A stretch of 64,000 nt of DNA, taken from positions 1,858,294-1,922,293 of the forward strand of contig NZ_OOHJ01000022.1 of the NCBI RefSeq assembly GCF_900323885.1, written 5' to 3'. Under the pieces are notes generated by a model that was not told the DNA's origin, did no database searches, and was given only the letters and a program-made list of their open reading frames with translations. This document shows, in pieces, positions 1 through 10,903 of the stretch. Positions within the stretch are counted from its first letter, which is position 1. Each line of letters opens with the position of its first letter. A program made the position numbers and the translations under genes. This DNA comes from [Actinomadura] parvosata subsp. kistnae (lineage in GTDB: Bacteria; Actinomycetota; Actinomycetes; Streptosporangiales; Streptosporangiaceae).

Positions 1-372
1 CAGAACGAACTCTTCGACGTCGGCGCCGACCTCGCCACCCCCGTCATCCCCAACCCCGAATTCCCACCACTGCGGGTGGAACAGGGCTACATCGACCGCC
101 TCGAAGAGCAGATCGACCGCTTCAACGCCGACCTCAAACCGCTGCGCAGCTTCATCCTCCCCGGCGGCGACCCCGCCACCGCCGCCCTCCACGTGGCCCG
201 CGTCACGGTCCGCCGCGCCGAACGTACGGCGTGGGCGGCCCTGGAGGTACACGAGGACATGAACCCGCTGACGGCCAAATACCTCAACCGCCTCTCGGAC
301 CTGCTGTTCGTCGCCTGCCGCGTGGCCCACAACGGCAACGAACCCCTCTGGAAACCCGGCGCCACCCGCTGA
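1..372 (+). CDS. pduO: PduO-type cob(I)alamin adenosyltransferase, 3' part
   Basis: The gene is open at the left edge, so only the last 123 residues are visible. The first readable residues, QNELFDVGADLATP, form the conserved core helix of PduO-type ATP:cob(I)alamin adenosyltransferases, which transfer the 5'-deoxyadenosyl group of ATP to reduced corrinoid. The C-terminal part (LNRLSDLLFVACRVAH) is the conserved family ending. The same gene lies next to the ATP synthase/DUF2550 block in M. tuberculosis (Rv1314c), which supports the call. The gene runs toward the transposon nest and the following 112 bases hold no gene. The start and the N-terminal ATP-binding residues lie outside the window. 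Confidence 0.9.
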   Translation, partial: QNELFDVGADLATPVIPNPEFPPLRVEQGYIDRLEEQIDRFNADLKPLRSFILPGGDPATAALHVARVTVRRAERTAWAALEVHEDMNPLTAKYLNRLSDLLFVACRVAHNGNEPLWKPGATR

Positions 373-484
373 CCCTCCGGCCCCGGCCCGCCTCTGACCG
401 CGACCTTAGTACGCCGCTTCGGCACGCCACGTGGCTGTAAGGGAACAACACGGTGCTTTTCGGTTTCCGGTTCGATGACGTGGT

Positions 485-559
485 ATGCCCATTCCTGGCG
501 AAGTCCGCGGTCAGCTTGCAGCGCGGTTCGCGGTGTTGCTGCCGCATCTGAACGAGCGT
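485..559 (+). pseudogene. ISAzo13-like transposase N-terminal remnant
   Basis: About 25 codons from an ATG read MPIPGEVRGQLAARFAVLLP followed by HLNER. This resembles the start of ISAzo13-family transposases (a 'LLPHLDERQRR' type motif). The similarity stops just before the left end of the IS256-family element at 568, and no continuation was found beyond its right end at 3664. The call rests on recognition of a short motif only, so it could also be the broken start of another transposase family. Confidence 0.45.
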
Positions 560-567
560 AAAACGGC

Positions 568-594
568 GGGTCTGTACGGTCACTGGTGTAACTC
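568..594 (+). repeat. Left inverted repeat of the IS256-family element
   Basis: 27 bases beginning GGGTCTGTACGGTCACTGG match the reverse complement of 3638-3664 with five mismatches. It lies 22 bases upstream of the transposase start. Confidence 0.7.
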
Positions 595-616
595 CTGATC
601 AAGGAGAACGCACCTG

Positions 617-1252
617 ATGAGTACTGTGATCCAGGCATCGACGGAGATCGACCTGGAGGACGCCGGCGTGGCCCGCAAGCAGTCCAAGGAGAGCAAGGCC
701 AAGGATTCGGATCGGGAGCTGGTGGCCCAGCTGGTCGACCAGGCCCGCGCCGAGGGCGTGGAACTGGTGGGGGAGAACGGGCTGCTCGGCCGGCTGACCA
801 AGCTGGTGCTGGAGTCCGCGCTGGAAGGCGAGATCACTGACCATCTCGGCTATGACAAGCACGAACGCGGTGCAAGCGAGACAGGCAACAACCGCAACGG
901 CTCCCGCTCCAAGACCGTCATCACCGACGTCGGGCCGGTCGAGATCAGCGTGCCGCGTGATCGGGACGGCAGCTTCGAGCCGAAGATCGTGCGCAAGCGG
1001 CAGCGGCGGCTGTCCGGCGTGGATGAGATGGTCATCTCGCTGGCCGCCAAGGGCCTGACCACCGGGGAGATCTCCGCCCATCTGGCCGAGGTGTATGGGG
1101 CGCAGGTGTCCAAGCAGACCATCTCCACCATCACCGACAAGGTGCTGGACGGGATGGCCGAGTGGCAAAACCGGCCGCTCGACCCCGTCTACCCGGTCTT
1201 GTTTATCGATGCCATCCACGTGAAGCTGCGGGCTCTGTCGCAGATTGCGTGA
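617..1252 (+). pseudogene. IS256-family transposase, 5' half (disrupted)
   Basis: The frame starts at an ATG preceded by AAGGAG (about 600-605). It encodes the N-terminal part of a Mutator-type transposase: residues LTKLVLESALEGEITDHLGY are the family N-terminal signature, followed by NNRNGSRSKTV, and the first catalytic aspartate lies in LFIDAIHVKLR. Native sequence ends at base 1230. The last seven codons and the stop at 1250-1252 come from the ISL3-family insertion. The missing half resumes at 2923. Because the break separates the first Asp from the rest of the DDE triad, the protein cannot be active as it stands. Confidence 0.92.
1223..1230. repeat. Target-site duplication AAGCTGCG, left copy
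   Basis: AAGCTGCG directly abuts the left inverted repeat of the ISL3-family element and is repeated at 2915-2922. Eight bases is the usual duplication size for ISL3 elements. Confidence 0.92.
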
Positions 1253-1254
1253 TC
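1231..1254 (+). repeat. Left inverted repeat of the ISL3-family element
   Basis: 24 bases starting GGCTCTGTCGCAGATTGCG are the exact reverse complement of 2891-2914. Confidence 0.95.
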
Positions 1255-1346
1255 CTCGATTCGTCGGTCTTGTTGCGGGTTCCACGAAGGAATAATGATC
1301 TTCGTGTCTTGCGCAGTGGATTGACGTTCTGCTCCCGCACCTGACG

Positions 1347-2891
1347 GTGCTGACCGTGGAGGATGCCAAGCGCGAAGGCGGGATAGTGAGTATTCGTGCT
1401 CGGGTAAGCGGGATGCGAGCGGCGTGCACGAGCTGTGGCGGGGTATCGGCTCGGGTTCACGGCAGGTACGTGCGCCGGCTCAAGGACGCCGTGGTGGGTG
1501 GTGCCTGCGTGATCATCGAGTTGGTGGTCAGGCGTTTTCGCTGTGTGAGCGTCACGTGTCCGGTGAAGACGTTCGCCGAGCAGGTGCCGGGCCTGACCCG
1601 GCCGCATGCGCGCTTCACCGACGCCCTGCAGCAGCTGTTGGCATCGATAGGGATGGAGCTGGCGGGCCGGGCCGGCGTTCGCCTGGCAGCCTCGCTGGGT
1701 CTGCAAGTGGGCCGCGACACCCTGCTGCGTCGCGTCAGGGCCTTGCCTGAGCAGCCGATCGGACACGTGCGGGTGCTGGGTGTCGATGACTTCGCCACAC
1801 GTAAGGGTCACCGCTACGGCACGATCATGGTGGATCTCGAAACCCGCAGGGTCGTGGACATGATCGACGGCAGGGACGGAGACTCTCTGGCAGCGTGGCT
1901 GCGTGAGCACTCGTTACCGGAGGTGATCTGCCGAGATCGAGCAGGCGGCTACGCTGACGGGGCACGCCAAGGCGCACCCGACGCAGTGCAAGTGGCAGAC
2001 CGGTTCCATCTGTGGCAGAACCTCGGCCAGGCCGTGGAGAAGGACGTCGCCACCGTCCGCCACGACCTCGCAGCAGCGCTGGCCGCCGCGGCCGCAGCCA
2101 CCTGCACCGCCGAACCACCACCCGTGATGCACCACCGCGAGCTCAAAGTCGTCACCCGACTGCGTCGACATCACGCCGCCGTGCATGAGCTGCTGAAACA
2201 AGGTCTCAGCAAGGCGGCCATCGGCCGAGAGCTCGGCCTGCACCCCGCAACCGTCCGCAAGCTGGCCAACGCCGCCGAGGTCGACACCGTGATCGCCATG
2301 AGTCAAAACCGTGCCAGCATCCTGGACGGATACCACGAACACCTGCACCGCCGCTGGAACGAGGGCATTCGAAACGCTGCCCAGCTCACCCGGGAGATCA
2401 CCACGTTCGGATACTCCGGCACCGAGCAACAAGTGCAACGCTACCTACGGCGCTTTCGCACCGGTGCCGGTCAGATCGCCATCCCCGCCCCCAGGCCGCC
2501 TTCGGGCCGCGACATCACCCGCTGGATCATGTCCAACCCCGACAACCTGAGCTCCGACGATGCCGGTCAGTTGCGAACCCTTCGCAAACGCAGCCGCGCT
2601 CTGAACCGGCTGGCCCGGCATGTCCAGGACTTCGCCCTCATGATGACCCAGCTCCACGGCCACCAGCTCGACGCCTGGATCTCCGCGGCCGAAAAGGACT
2701 CATTCACCGCGCTCGCTTCCTTCGCCCGCAACCTCCGCCGGGATCTCAATGCTGTCCGCAACGGCCTGACACTGCCTCACAGCTCCGGCCCTGTCGAAGG
2801 GCACGTCAATCGCGTCAAGATGCTCAAACGCCAAATGTTCGGCCGCGCGAAACTCGACCTGCTACGCAAACGCACCCTGCGTTCCGCCTAG
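1347..2891 (+). CDS. ISL3-family transposase
   Basis: This 514-residue DDE transposase appears full length. An N-terminal zinc-finger-like region (CTSCGG, then a second Cys pair before TFAEQVPGL) is followed by the ISL3 catalytic core. That core has VLGVDDFATRKG (first Asp), VICRDRAGGYADG (second Asp) and SSGPVEGHVNRVKMLKRQMFG (Glu and conserved tail), with a helix-turn-helix-like insert (LSKAAIGRELGLHPATVRKL) between. The annotated start is a GTG. In-frame codons just upstream (1320-1346) read IDVLLPHLT, which looks like the family N-terminus, so translation may begin slightly earlier at a non-standard codon. The stop codon overlaps the first base of the right inverted repeat. Confidence 0.93.
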   Translation: MLTVEDAKREGGIVSIRARVSGMRAACTSCGGVSARVHGRYVRRLKDAVVGGACVIIELVVRRFRCVSVTCPVKTFAEQVPGLTRPHARFTDALQQLLASIGMELAGRAGVRLAASLGLQVGRDTLLRRVRALPEQPIGHVRVLGVDDFATRKGHRYGTIMVDLETRRVVDMIDGRDGDSLAAWLREHSLPEVICRDRAGGYADGARQGAPDAVQVADRFHLWQNLGQAVEKDVATVRHDLAAALAAAAAATCTAEPPPVMHHRELKVVTRLRRHHAAVHELLKQGLSKAAIGRELGLHPATVRKLANAAEVDTVIAMSQNRASILDGYHEHLHRRWNEGIRNAAQLTREITTFGYSGTEQQVQRYLRRFRTGAGQIAIPAPRPPSGRDITRWIMSNPDNLSSDDAGQLRTLRKRSRALNRLARHVQDFALMMTQLHGHQLDAWISAAEKDSFTALASFARNLRRDLNAVRNGLTLPHSSGPVEGHVNRVKMLKRQMFGRAKLDLLRKRTLRSA

Positions 2892-2914
2892 ATCACGCAA
2901 TCTGCGACAGAGCC
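2891..2914 (-). repeat. Right inverted repeat of the ISL3-family element
   Basis: 24 bases ending CTGCGACAGAGCC, the exact inverse of 1231-1254. The transposase stop codon reaches its first base. Confidence 0.95.
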
Positions 2915-2922
2915 AAGCTGCG
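2915..2922. repeat. Target-site duplication AAGCTGCG, right copy
   Basis: Second copy of the 8-bp duplication. Joining base 1230 directly to 2923 restores the codons for AIHVKLREGQVANRPIY. Confidence 0.92.
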
Positions 2923-3625
2923 CGAGGGTCAGGTCGCCAACCGGCCGATCTACGTGGCGCTGGCGGTGACGGTGGATGGCGAGCGCGACATCCTTGGGCT
3001 GTGGGCCGGCGACGGCGGCGAGGGCGCCAAGTTCTGGCTGCACGTGCTGACCGAGATCAAGAATCGTGGGGTGGCCGATGCGCTGATGGTGGTATGCGAC
3101 GGTCTCAAGGGCTTGCCGCAGGCCATCGAGCAGGTCTGGCCCCAGGCGGTCGTCCAGACGTGCGTGGTGCACCTGCTGCGTGCGTCGTTCCGGTATGCCG
3201 CCCGCCAGCACTGGGATGCCATCGCCAAGGCGCTCAAGCCGGTCTACACCGCGCCTACGGAGGCCGCTGCGCTGGAGCGCTTCTTGGAGTTCGCCGAGAT
3301 CTGGGGCGGGAAGTATCCGGCGATCGTGAAGTTGTGGGAGGACGCCTGGGCCGAGTTCGTGCCCTTCCTCAACTTCGACACCGAGATCCGCCGCGTCATC
3401 TGCTCGACCAACGCCATCGAGTCGGTCAACGCCCGCATCCGGCGGGCGGTCAAGGCCCGCGGCCACTTCCCCAACGAGCAGGCAGCGCTCAAGTGCGTCT
3501 ACATGGCGATCATGAGCCTGGACCCGACCGGCAAGGGCCGCAAGCGCTGGATCACCCGCTGGAAAGCCGCGCTGAACGCCTTCGCCATCACCTTCGAAGG
3601 CCGCCTGACCCCGACCGCCCGCTAA
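2923..3625 (+). pseudogene. IS256-family transposase, 3' half (disrupted)
   Basis: This is the downstream half of the split Mutator-type transposase; its reading frame matches the 5' half once the ISL3 element is removed. It holds the second catalytic Asp (MVVCDGLKGLP), the family signature QTCVVHLLR and the catalytic Glu in ICSTNAIESVNARIRRAVK. An internal ATG at 2954 could start a 223-residue product, but that would lack the first Asp and is not expected to be a working transposase. Confidence 0.92.
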
Positions 3626-3637
3626 TCAAACAAGATC

Positions 3638-3664
3638 GAGATACACCACTGACTGGACACACCC
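3638..3664 (-). repeat. Right inverted repeat of the IS256-family element
   Basis: 27 bases reading GAGATACACCACTGACTGG onward match the inverse of 568-594 at 22 positions. It lies 12 bases after the transposase stop. Confidence 0.7.
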
Positions 3665-3697
3665 CCTCTACGCGCGGCTCCAGGCCGTCGCCACGAA

Positions 3698-3750
3698 CCG
3701 CCGTACACGGCGCCGGACTCCGCCGCACACCTCCTCACCGACGCGGCGCA
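3698..3750. repeat. 53-bp direct repeat, copy 1
   Basis: Begins CCGCCGTACACGGCGCCGG and is identical to 3865-3917. Confidence 0.9.
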
Positions 3751-3826
3751 TGTCCGGCGCGCGCCGCCAACGCGAGTCCCGCCAGCTCCGCCCACCACCG
3801 ATGGCCGCCCGTGCCCGCCGCCCAAC

Positions 3827-3863
3827 GTCGCCGCTCAAGGTCGCCGCTCAAGGTCGCCGCTCA
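3827..3863. repeat. 13-bp tandem repeat, 2.8 copies
   Basis: GTCGCCGCTCAAG at 3827-3839 and 3840-3852, then GTCGCCGCTCA at 3853-3863. Confidence 0.9.
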
Positions 3864-3864
3864 G

Positions 3865-3917
3865 CCGCCGTACACGGCGCCGGACTCCGCCGCACACCTC
3901 CTCACCGACGCGGCGCA
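3865..3917. repeat. 53-bp direct repeat, copy 2
   Basis: Identical to 3698-3750. The sequences diverge immediately after the shared GCGGCGCA. Confidence 0.9.
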
Positions 3918-4290
3918 GGTTGCGCGCCGGCGCGTGACTTGCTCGCTTCGCAACGCAGCCCGCGCACCCGCACCTCACAACGCGGCCCAGCCCGCGCGCG
4001 CTTCGCAACGCAGCCCGCATCCTCGCACCTCACAACGCGGCCCAGGCCCGCTCGCACTTCGCCACGCAGCGCGCGCCACTTGCTCGCCTTACGACGCCGC
4101 CCGGGCCGCCCGGGCCGCCCGCTCGCTCCGTAAGGCAGCCTGCACCGCCACGACCAGGGACGGGCCACCGTAAGCGCACGCCTCGTGCCCGCCAGGCAGG
4201 GCCGCCCGCAAGCGCACGTCCTCACACCCGCGAGGACAGGACCAGCCGCAAGCGCACGTCCGGCACACCAGCCAGGCCAGAGCGCGGAGG

Positions 4291-4671
4291 CTAGGCGACG
4301 TCCAGATAAGCGCTGGGTGGGGCGGATTCCAGCCATGCCAGGAACCCGGTCATCGCGTCGGCGCTCATCGCCAGCGAAACCCCGCGCGTGCTCCCCGTGC
4401 AGTCCACCGCGAACAATCCACCGTCGATCTCGCGGCGGGCGGATACGACAAGGCCGCGTCTCGCGATTGCGTGACGCGGCCTGAGTCGGATGCCGAGCAG
4501 CGGGATCCAGTGGAGCTCCCCGTCGGCGTAGCGGGCTACCCCGCTCTGCCACCCGCGGTCTCCGACGCGCAGGCGACAGGGGACGCTGCCGCGGGAGCGG
4601 GCGAGCGTCACCCCGCGCAGCACGATGAGGGCGGCCAGCAGCACTACGAGAATCACAACCGTCGCCACCAT
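4291..4671 (-). CDS. DUF2550 membrane-anchored protein
   Basis: This 126-residue protein has one N-terminal membrane segment (residues 3-21, VATVVILVVLLAALIVLRG) followed by a small soluble domain (VPCRLRVGDRGWQSGVARY, then WIPLLGIRLRP). Both the sequence style and the position directly after atpC match the actinobacterial DUF2550 family (M. tuberculosis Rv1312). Its function is unknown. It follows atpC by about 30 bases on the same strand, so it is probably the last gene of the ATP synthase operon. Confidence 0.85.
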   Translation of the reverse strand: MVATVVILVVLLAALIVLRGVTLARSRGSVPCRLRVGDRGWQSGVARYADGELHWIPLLGIRLRPRHAIARRGLVVSARREIDGGLFAVDCTGSTRGVSLAMSADAMTGFLAWLESAPPSAYLDVA

Positions 4672-4701
4672 GCCGCCCCCCTGAACGTTTCTTGCTATGT
4701 A

Positions 4702-5103
4702 TTAAACCTCTTCGCCCGCCGCGCGCAGCCGGGCCCTGGCACGCTTGGCCTCGATTGCCGCGTCGGCGTCTTCCTGGTTGGCCTCGATCGAGGCCTGAGC
4801 CCGGTCGAGTGCGTCGCGCGCAGCCGCGACGTCGACCTCGGAGCCGAGCTCGGCCACTTCGGCGAGGACGGAGACTTCGTCGTCGGCGACGGAGATGAAC
4901 CCTCCGTGCACCGCCGCCACCAGCTCCGGCTCGCCTTCCCGCTTCACGCGCAGCACGCCGCCCTCGACGAGAACGCCGAGCACAGGTGCGTGTTGCGGCA
5001 TAATACCGATCTCGCCGTCCACGGTCTTGGCAATCACCATGTCGGCTTCGCCCGACCAGATCTCACGCTCGGGTGAGACAACCCCTACGCGTAGCTTCGC
5101 CAC
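4702..5103 (-). CDS. atpC: ATP synthase epsilon subunit
   Basis: 133 residues, with the N-terminal beta-barrel (KLRVGVVSPEREIWSGEADM, GEIGIMPQHAPVLGVL) and a C-terminal helical pair rich in Ala/Glu/Arg. The epsilon subunit sits on the central stalk of F1, links gamma to the c-ring and restrains ATP hydrolysis. The gene is the last ATP synthase subunit gene, 69 bases after atpD. Confidence 0.97.
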   Translation of the reverse strand: MAKLRVGVVSPEREIWSGEADMVIAKTVDGEIGIMPQHAPVLGVLVEGGVLRVKREGEPELVAAVHGGFISVADDEVSVLAEVAELGSEVDVAAARDALDRAQASIEANQEDADAAIEAKRARARLRAAGEEV

Positions 5104-5172
5104 TTGTGTAGGTTCCTTTCCGATCAGGTGGTGGTACGGGAGATCAGCCCCGTACCACCACCGTGGGGGCGA

Positions 5173-6621
<1,449 letters not shown>

Positions 6622-6622
6622 T

Positions 6623-7525
6623 TCACTCTTTCCCCGCTGCGGCGTCAGCGAGCGCGTTGGCGCCACCGACGATCTCGCTGATTTCCTGGGTGATCTCGGC
6701 CTGGCGAGCCTGGTTCATCTGCTGGGTGAGCACCCGCATCAGCTCGTTGGCGTTGTCGGTCGCGGACTTCATCGCGCGCCGCCGCGCGGCCTCCTCGGAG
6801 GCCGCGGACTGGAGCAGCGCGGTGAAGATGCGCGACTCCACGTAGCGCGGCAGCAGCGACTCCAGTACGTCTCCGGCGGTCGGCTCGAACTCGAAGTACG
6901 GCGGGATCGCGGTGGACTCCGTCGCCTCGGTCTCTTCGACCTCCAGCGGCAGGACCCGCTTGACCACGACGTTCTGGGTGAGCATCGAGACGAACTCGGT
7001 CGAGACGATGTGGATCTCGTCGATCCCGTTCTCGTCCTTGAACGAGTCGATGAGCACGCCCGCGATCTCCTTGGCGTCGGCGTAGGCCGGCTTCCGCGAG
7101 AATCCGACCCAGCTGCCGCCCATCTCCCGGTTGCGGAAGGTGTGCCAGGTGACACCCTTGCGCCCGGTGACGAACGGCACCACGGTCATCCCGCGGCTCT
7201 CCAGCAGCCCGCGCAGGGCCTCGGCCTCGCGCAGCACGTTGGCGTTGAAGCCGCCGCAGAAGCCGCTGTCGCTGGTGACGATGAGGACGCCCGCCTTGGC
7301 GGGGTTCTCCTTCGCCACGGTCAGCGGATGGTCGACGCTGGCCGCGTTGCTGACGACGCCGGTGACGGCGCGCGTGATCTCGCGCTCGTACGGCAGCGCC
7401 GCCTGCATCCGCTGCTGCGCCCTCACGATCCGTGAAGAGGCGATGAGCTCCTGGGCGCGCGTGATCTTCGCGGTCGACTTGACCGAGTTGATCCGCCGCC
7501 GCAGCAGCCTTAGCTGGGCACCCAT
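6623..7525 (-). CDS. atpG: ATP synthase gamma subunit
   Basis: 300 residues. The rotor subunit carries the conserved N-terminal helix (LRLLRRRINSVKSTAKITRA) and the matching C-terminal helix (NANELMRVLTQQMNQARQAEIT), which together form the coiled-coil shaft inside the alpha3beta3 ring; GFCGGFN is the usual central motif. It is translated between atpA (3 bases upstream) and atpD (1 base downstream), a spacing that suggests coupled translation. Confidence 0.98.
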   Translation of the reverse strand: MGAQLRLLRRRINSVKSTAKITRAQELIASSRIVRAQQRMQAALPYEREITRAVTGVVSNAASVDHPLTVAKENPAKAGVLIVTSDSGFCGGFNANVLREAEALRGLLESRGMTVVPFVTGRKGVTWHTFRNREMGGSWVGFSRKPAYADAKEIAGVLIDSFKDENGIDEIHIVSTEFVSMLTQNVVVKRVLPLEVEETEATESTAIPPYFEFEPTAGDVLESLLPRYVESRIFTALLQSAASEEAARRRAMKSATDNANELMRVLTQQMNQARQAEITQEISEIVGGANALADAAAGKE

Positions 7526-7528
7526 GTC

Positions 7529-9178
<1,650 letters not shown>

Positions 9179-9202
9179 CTCTACTCTGTCTCCCTCTATC
9201 GC

Positions 9203-10012
9203 CTAGCCGGCCAACCGGCGGCGGACTTCTTCGATTCGTCCCACAATGGTGGTGTCGATGATCTCGTCGCCGATGCGGACCGAGAACCCACCGAGCACTC
9301 GCTTGTCCACCTCGACATTCAGGTGCACGTCACGCCCGTAGGAGGTGCGCAGCCAGGCTGCGAGGCGCTCCTTCTGCGCCGCGGTCAGCTCGACCGCGCT
9401 GCGCACCACCGCCACGAGGCGCTGGCGCTGCTGCGCCACGAGATGACCGACCTCTTCCAGGCCGCTTTCCAGGCTACGCCCACGCGGGTGCACCACCAGC
9501 TGCGTGATCAGGCGCAGGCTGGACGGGGCGACCTTGCCCTCGAGCAGGTTGCGCAGCAGTTCGCGCTTGCCCTCCTCGGGGGCGGCCGCGTCGGCGAGCG
9601 CGCGGCGCAGCTCGGGGTTGGCGGCGACGATGCGGCCGAAGCGGAAGAGCTCGTCCTCCACCTCGTCGAGCCTGTTCTGGCTCTCCGCCTCCGCCGCCGC
9701 TGCGACGACGCCGAGCCGTTCGAGCACGTCGGCCAGGTCGCCGGCCCGGGACCACCGGGCCGAGACCGCAGCCTCGGCGGTGGCCAGGGCCGCGGCGCTC
9801 ACCTTGCCGTCGAGCAGCGAGCGCACGACGCCCGCCTTCTGCTCGGCCGCCCTGGCCGGGTCGGACAGGGCGCGGCGCAGGCCGTGCTCGCGGTCGAGCA
9901 GATCCGCGACCGCGAACAGCTCGTCGGAGAGCGCACCGAGGTCGGCACTACCGGCGACCGCGTTGAAGCGCTCTTCGACTCCGGCCAGCGAGGTCCTGCT
10001 CAAACCGCGCAT
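9203..10012 (-). CDS. atpH: ATP synthase delta subunit
   Basis: The 269-residue peripheral-stalk protein connects the b-dimer to the top of F1. It is longer than the roughly 180-residue enterobacterial form, as expected in actinobacteria. The OSCP-type C-terminal part is clear (LTAAQKERLAAWLRTSYGRD, then VDKRVLGGFSVRIGDEIID). The start ATG shares one base with the atpF stop (TGATG), indicating translational coupling. Confidence 0.96.
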   Translation of the reverse strand: MRGLSRTSLAGVEERFNAVAGSADLGALSDELFAVADLLDREHGLRRALSDPARAAEQKAGVVRSLLDGKVSAAALATAEAAVSARWSRAGDLADVLERLGVVAAAAEAESQNRLDEVEDELFRFGRIVAANPELRRALADAAAPEEGKRELLRNLLEGKVAPSSLRLITQLVVHPRGRSLESGLEEVGHLVAQQRQRLVAVVRSAVELTAAQKERLAAWLRTSYGRDVHLNVEVDKRVLGGFSVRIGDEIIDTTIVGRIEEVRRRLAG

Positions 10013-10566
10013 CAGCGCACCGCCTGCGCGTTGGAGCTCTCCAGCTCGTCGAGGAACCGGTCCACGATCCGGCTCTGGCGGGCCTCGTCCTCGAGGGACT
10101 CGCCGACGATGCGGCCTGCCAGCTCGGTCGACAGGCGACCGATCTCGGTGCGGAGCTGGGCGAAGGCCGCCTGGCGGTCGGCCTCGATCTGCGCGTGCGC
10201 GGCCTCGACGAGGCGGCGGGCCTCGGCCTGCGCCTCCTCGCGAAGCTCGGCCTTGATCTGCGCGGCCTGCTCGCGAGCTTCCTCGCGCAGCCTGGCCGCG
10301 TCGCGACGGGCCTCTTCGAGCTGCTCGGAGTAGCGCCGCTGCAGGGCCTGAGCCTCCGCCTGGGCCTCCTCCGCCCTCTTGATGCCGCCCTCGATCGCGT
10401 CGGTCCGCTCGGCCAGCGTCTTCTGGATACGCGGGACGAGCATCCTGCCGACGACGAAGAAGACGACGAGGAACGCGAAGATACCGACGACGAGCTCGTA
10501 CGTGTGCGGGAAGAGGGGGTTGAACTCACCCTCCTCCGCCGCGAGGAGCGTAGCTGCCAGTTTCAT
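10012..10566 (-). CDS. atpF: ATP synthase b subunit
   Basis: 184 residues. One N-terminal membrane helix (about residues 25-45, ELVVGIFAFLVVFFVVGRML) is followed by a long charged Ala/Glu/Arg helix with a heptad pattern, which forms the dimeric peripheral stalk. The N-terminal segment before the membrane helix is slightly extended, as in relatives. It lies between atpE and atpH in the usual order. Confidence 0.96.
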   Translation of the reverse strand: MKLAATLLAAEEGEFNPLFPHTYELVVGIFAFLVVFFVVGRMLVPRIQKTLAERTDAIEGGIKRAEEAQAEAQALQRRYSEQLEEARRDAARLREEAREQAAQIKAELREEAQAEARRLVEAAHAQIEADRQAAFAQLRTEIGRLSTELAGRIVGESLEDEARQSRIVDRFLDELESSNAQAVR

Positions 10567-10600
10567 TGGTGCAGCCTTTCGTCAGGGATTCTTCTGGTCT

Positions 10601-10831
10601 TTAGAGGTTCGAGAAGAGGAACGGCGCGACCAGACCGATCAGGGCGAGGGCCTCGGTGAGGACGAAGCCGAGGAGCATGTTCTGGCGGATCAGGCCGTAC
10701 GCCTCCGGCTGACGGGCGATGGCCTGCACGCCCTGGCCGAAGATGATGCCGACGCCGATGCCGGGGCCGATGGCGGCGAGACCGTAACCGATGGCGGTGA
10801 CGTTGCCGGAGACCTCAGCGAGAACGCTCAT
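10601..10831 (-). CDS. atpE: ATP synthase c subunit
   Basis: A 76-residue hairpin of two membrane helices that forms the proton-carrying ring. The glycine-rich first helix (AAIGPGIGVGIIFGQGVQAI) and the polar loop ARQPE are conserved. The proton-binding glutamate is E60 in LLGFVLTEALAL. The start is the ATG at 10831, preceded by AAAGGAAT. A longer frame to 10882 adds 17 residues that do not fit the family. Confidence 0.97.
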   Translation of the reverse strand: MSVLAEVSGNVTAIGYGLAAIGPGIGVGIIFGQGVQAIARQPEAYGLIRQNMLLGFVLTEALALIGLVAPFLFSNL

Positions 10832-10903
10832 TACTGTTATTCCTTTACTGGACGGCCGGTGAAGCGGAGTCTCACCGGTCATGGATATTCCGGTATGTGG
10901 TTC

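Larger units (their letters stand above)
1231..2914 (+). mobile_element. ISL3-family insertion sequence, complete
   Basis: This 1684-bp element has perfect 24-bp terminal inverted repeats (1231-1254 and 2891-2914), is flanked by the 8-bp direct repeat AAGCTGCG and carries a single full-length transposase gene. It is inserted in a codon of the IS256-family transposase, in the same orientation. Perfect ends, a perfect duplication and an open frame point to a recent insertion that may still be mobile. Confidence 0.95.
568..3664 (+). mobile_element. IS256-family insertion sequence, interrupted by an ISL3-family element
   Basis: The element is bounded by imperfect inverted repeats (568-594 and 3638-3664, 22 of 27 positions matching). 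It carries one Mutator/IS256-type transposase gene split by a second insertion sequence at 1231-2914. Removing that insertion and one copy of its 8-bp target duplication restores a continuous 438-codon transposase frame, so this element was intact when it was hit. No convincing target duplication was found around the outer ends, which may mean later rearrangement or that the ends are a few bases off. Confidence 0.85.
3665..4290. other. Repeat-rich GC-rich tract without a credible gene
   Basis: These 626 bases between the transposon and the DUF2550 gene are open in several frames but encode only low-complexity Arg/Pro/Ala-rich strings with no recognisable domain. The tract holds a 53-bp perfect direct repeat (3698-3750 and 3865-3917), three tandem copies of a 13-bp unit GTCGCCGCTCAAG (3827-3863), and interspersed copies of CTTCGCAACGCAGCCCGC and CCTCACAACGCGGCCCA (about 3945-4060). 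It looks like decayed or duplicating non-coding sequence. Confidence 0.6.

Noticed and set aside
3001..4173. 390-codon frame running from the IS256 half into the repeat tract
   Set aside because: It is a shifted frame of the transposase joined to low-complexity sequence; no start signal and no domain.
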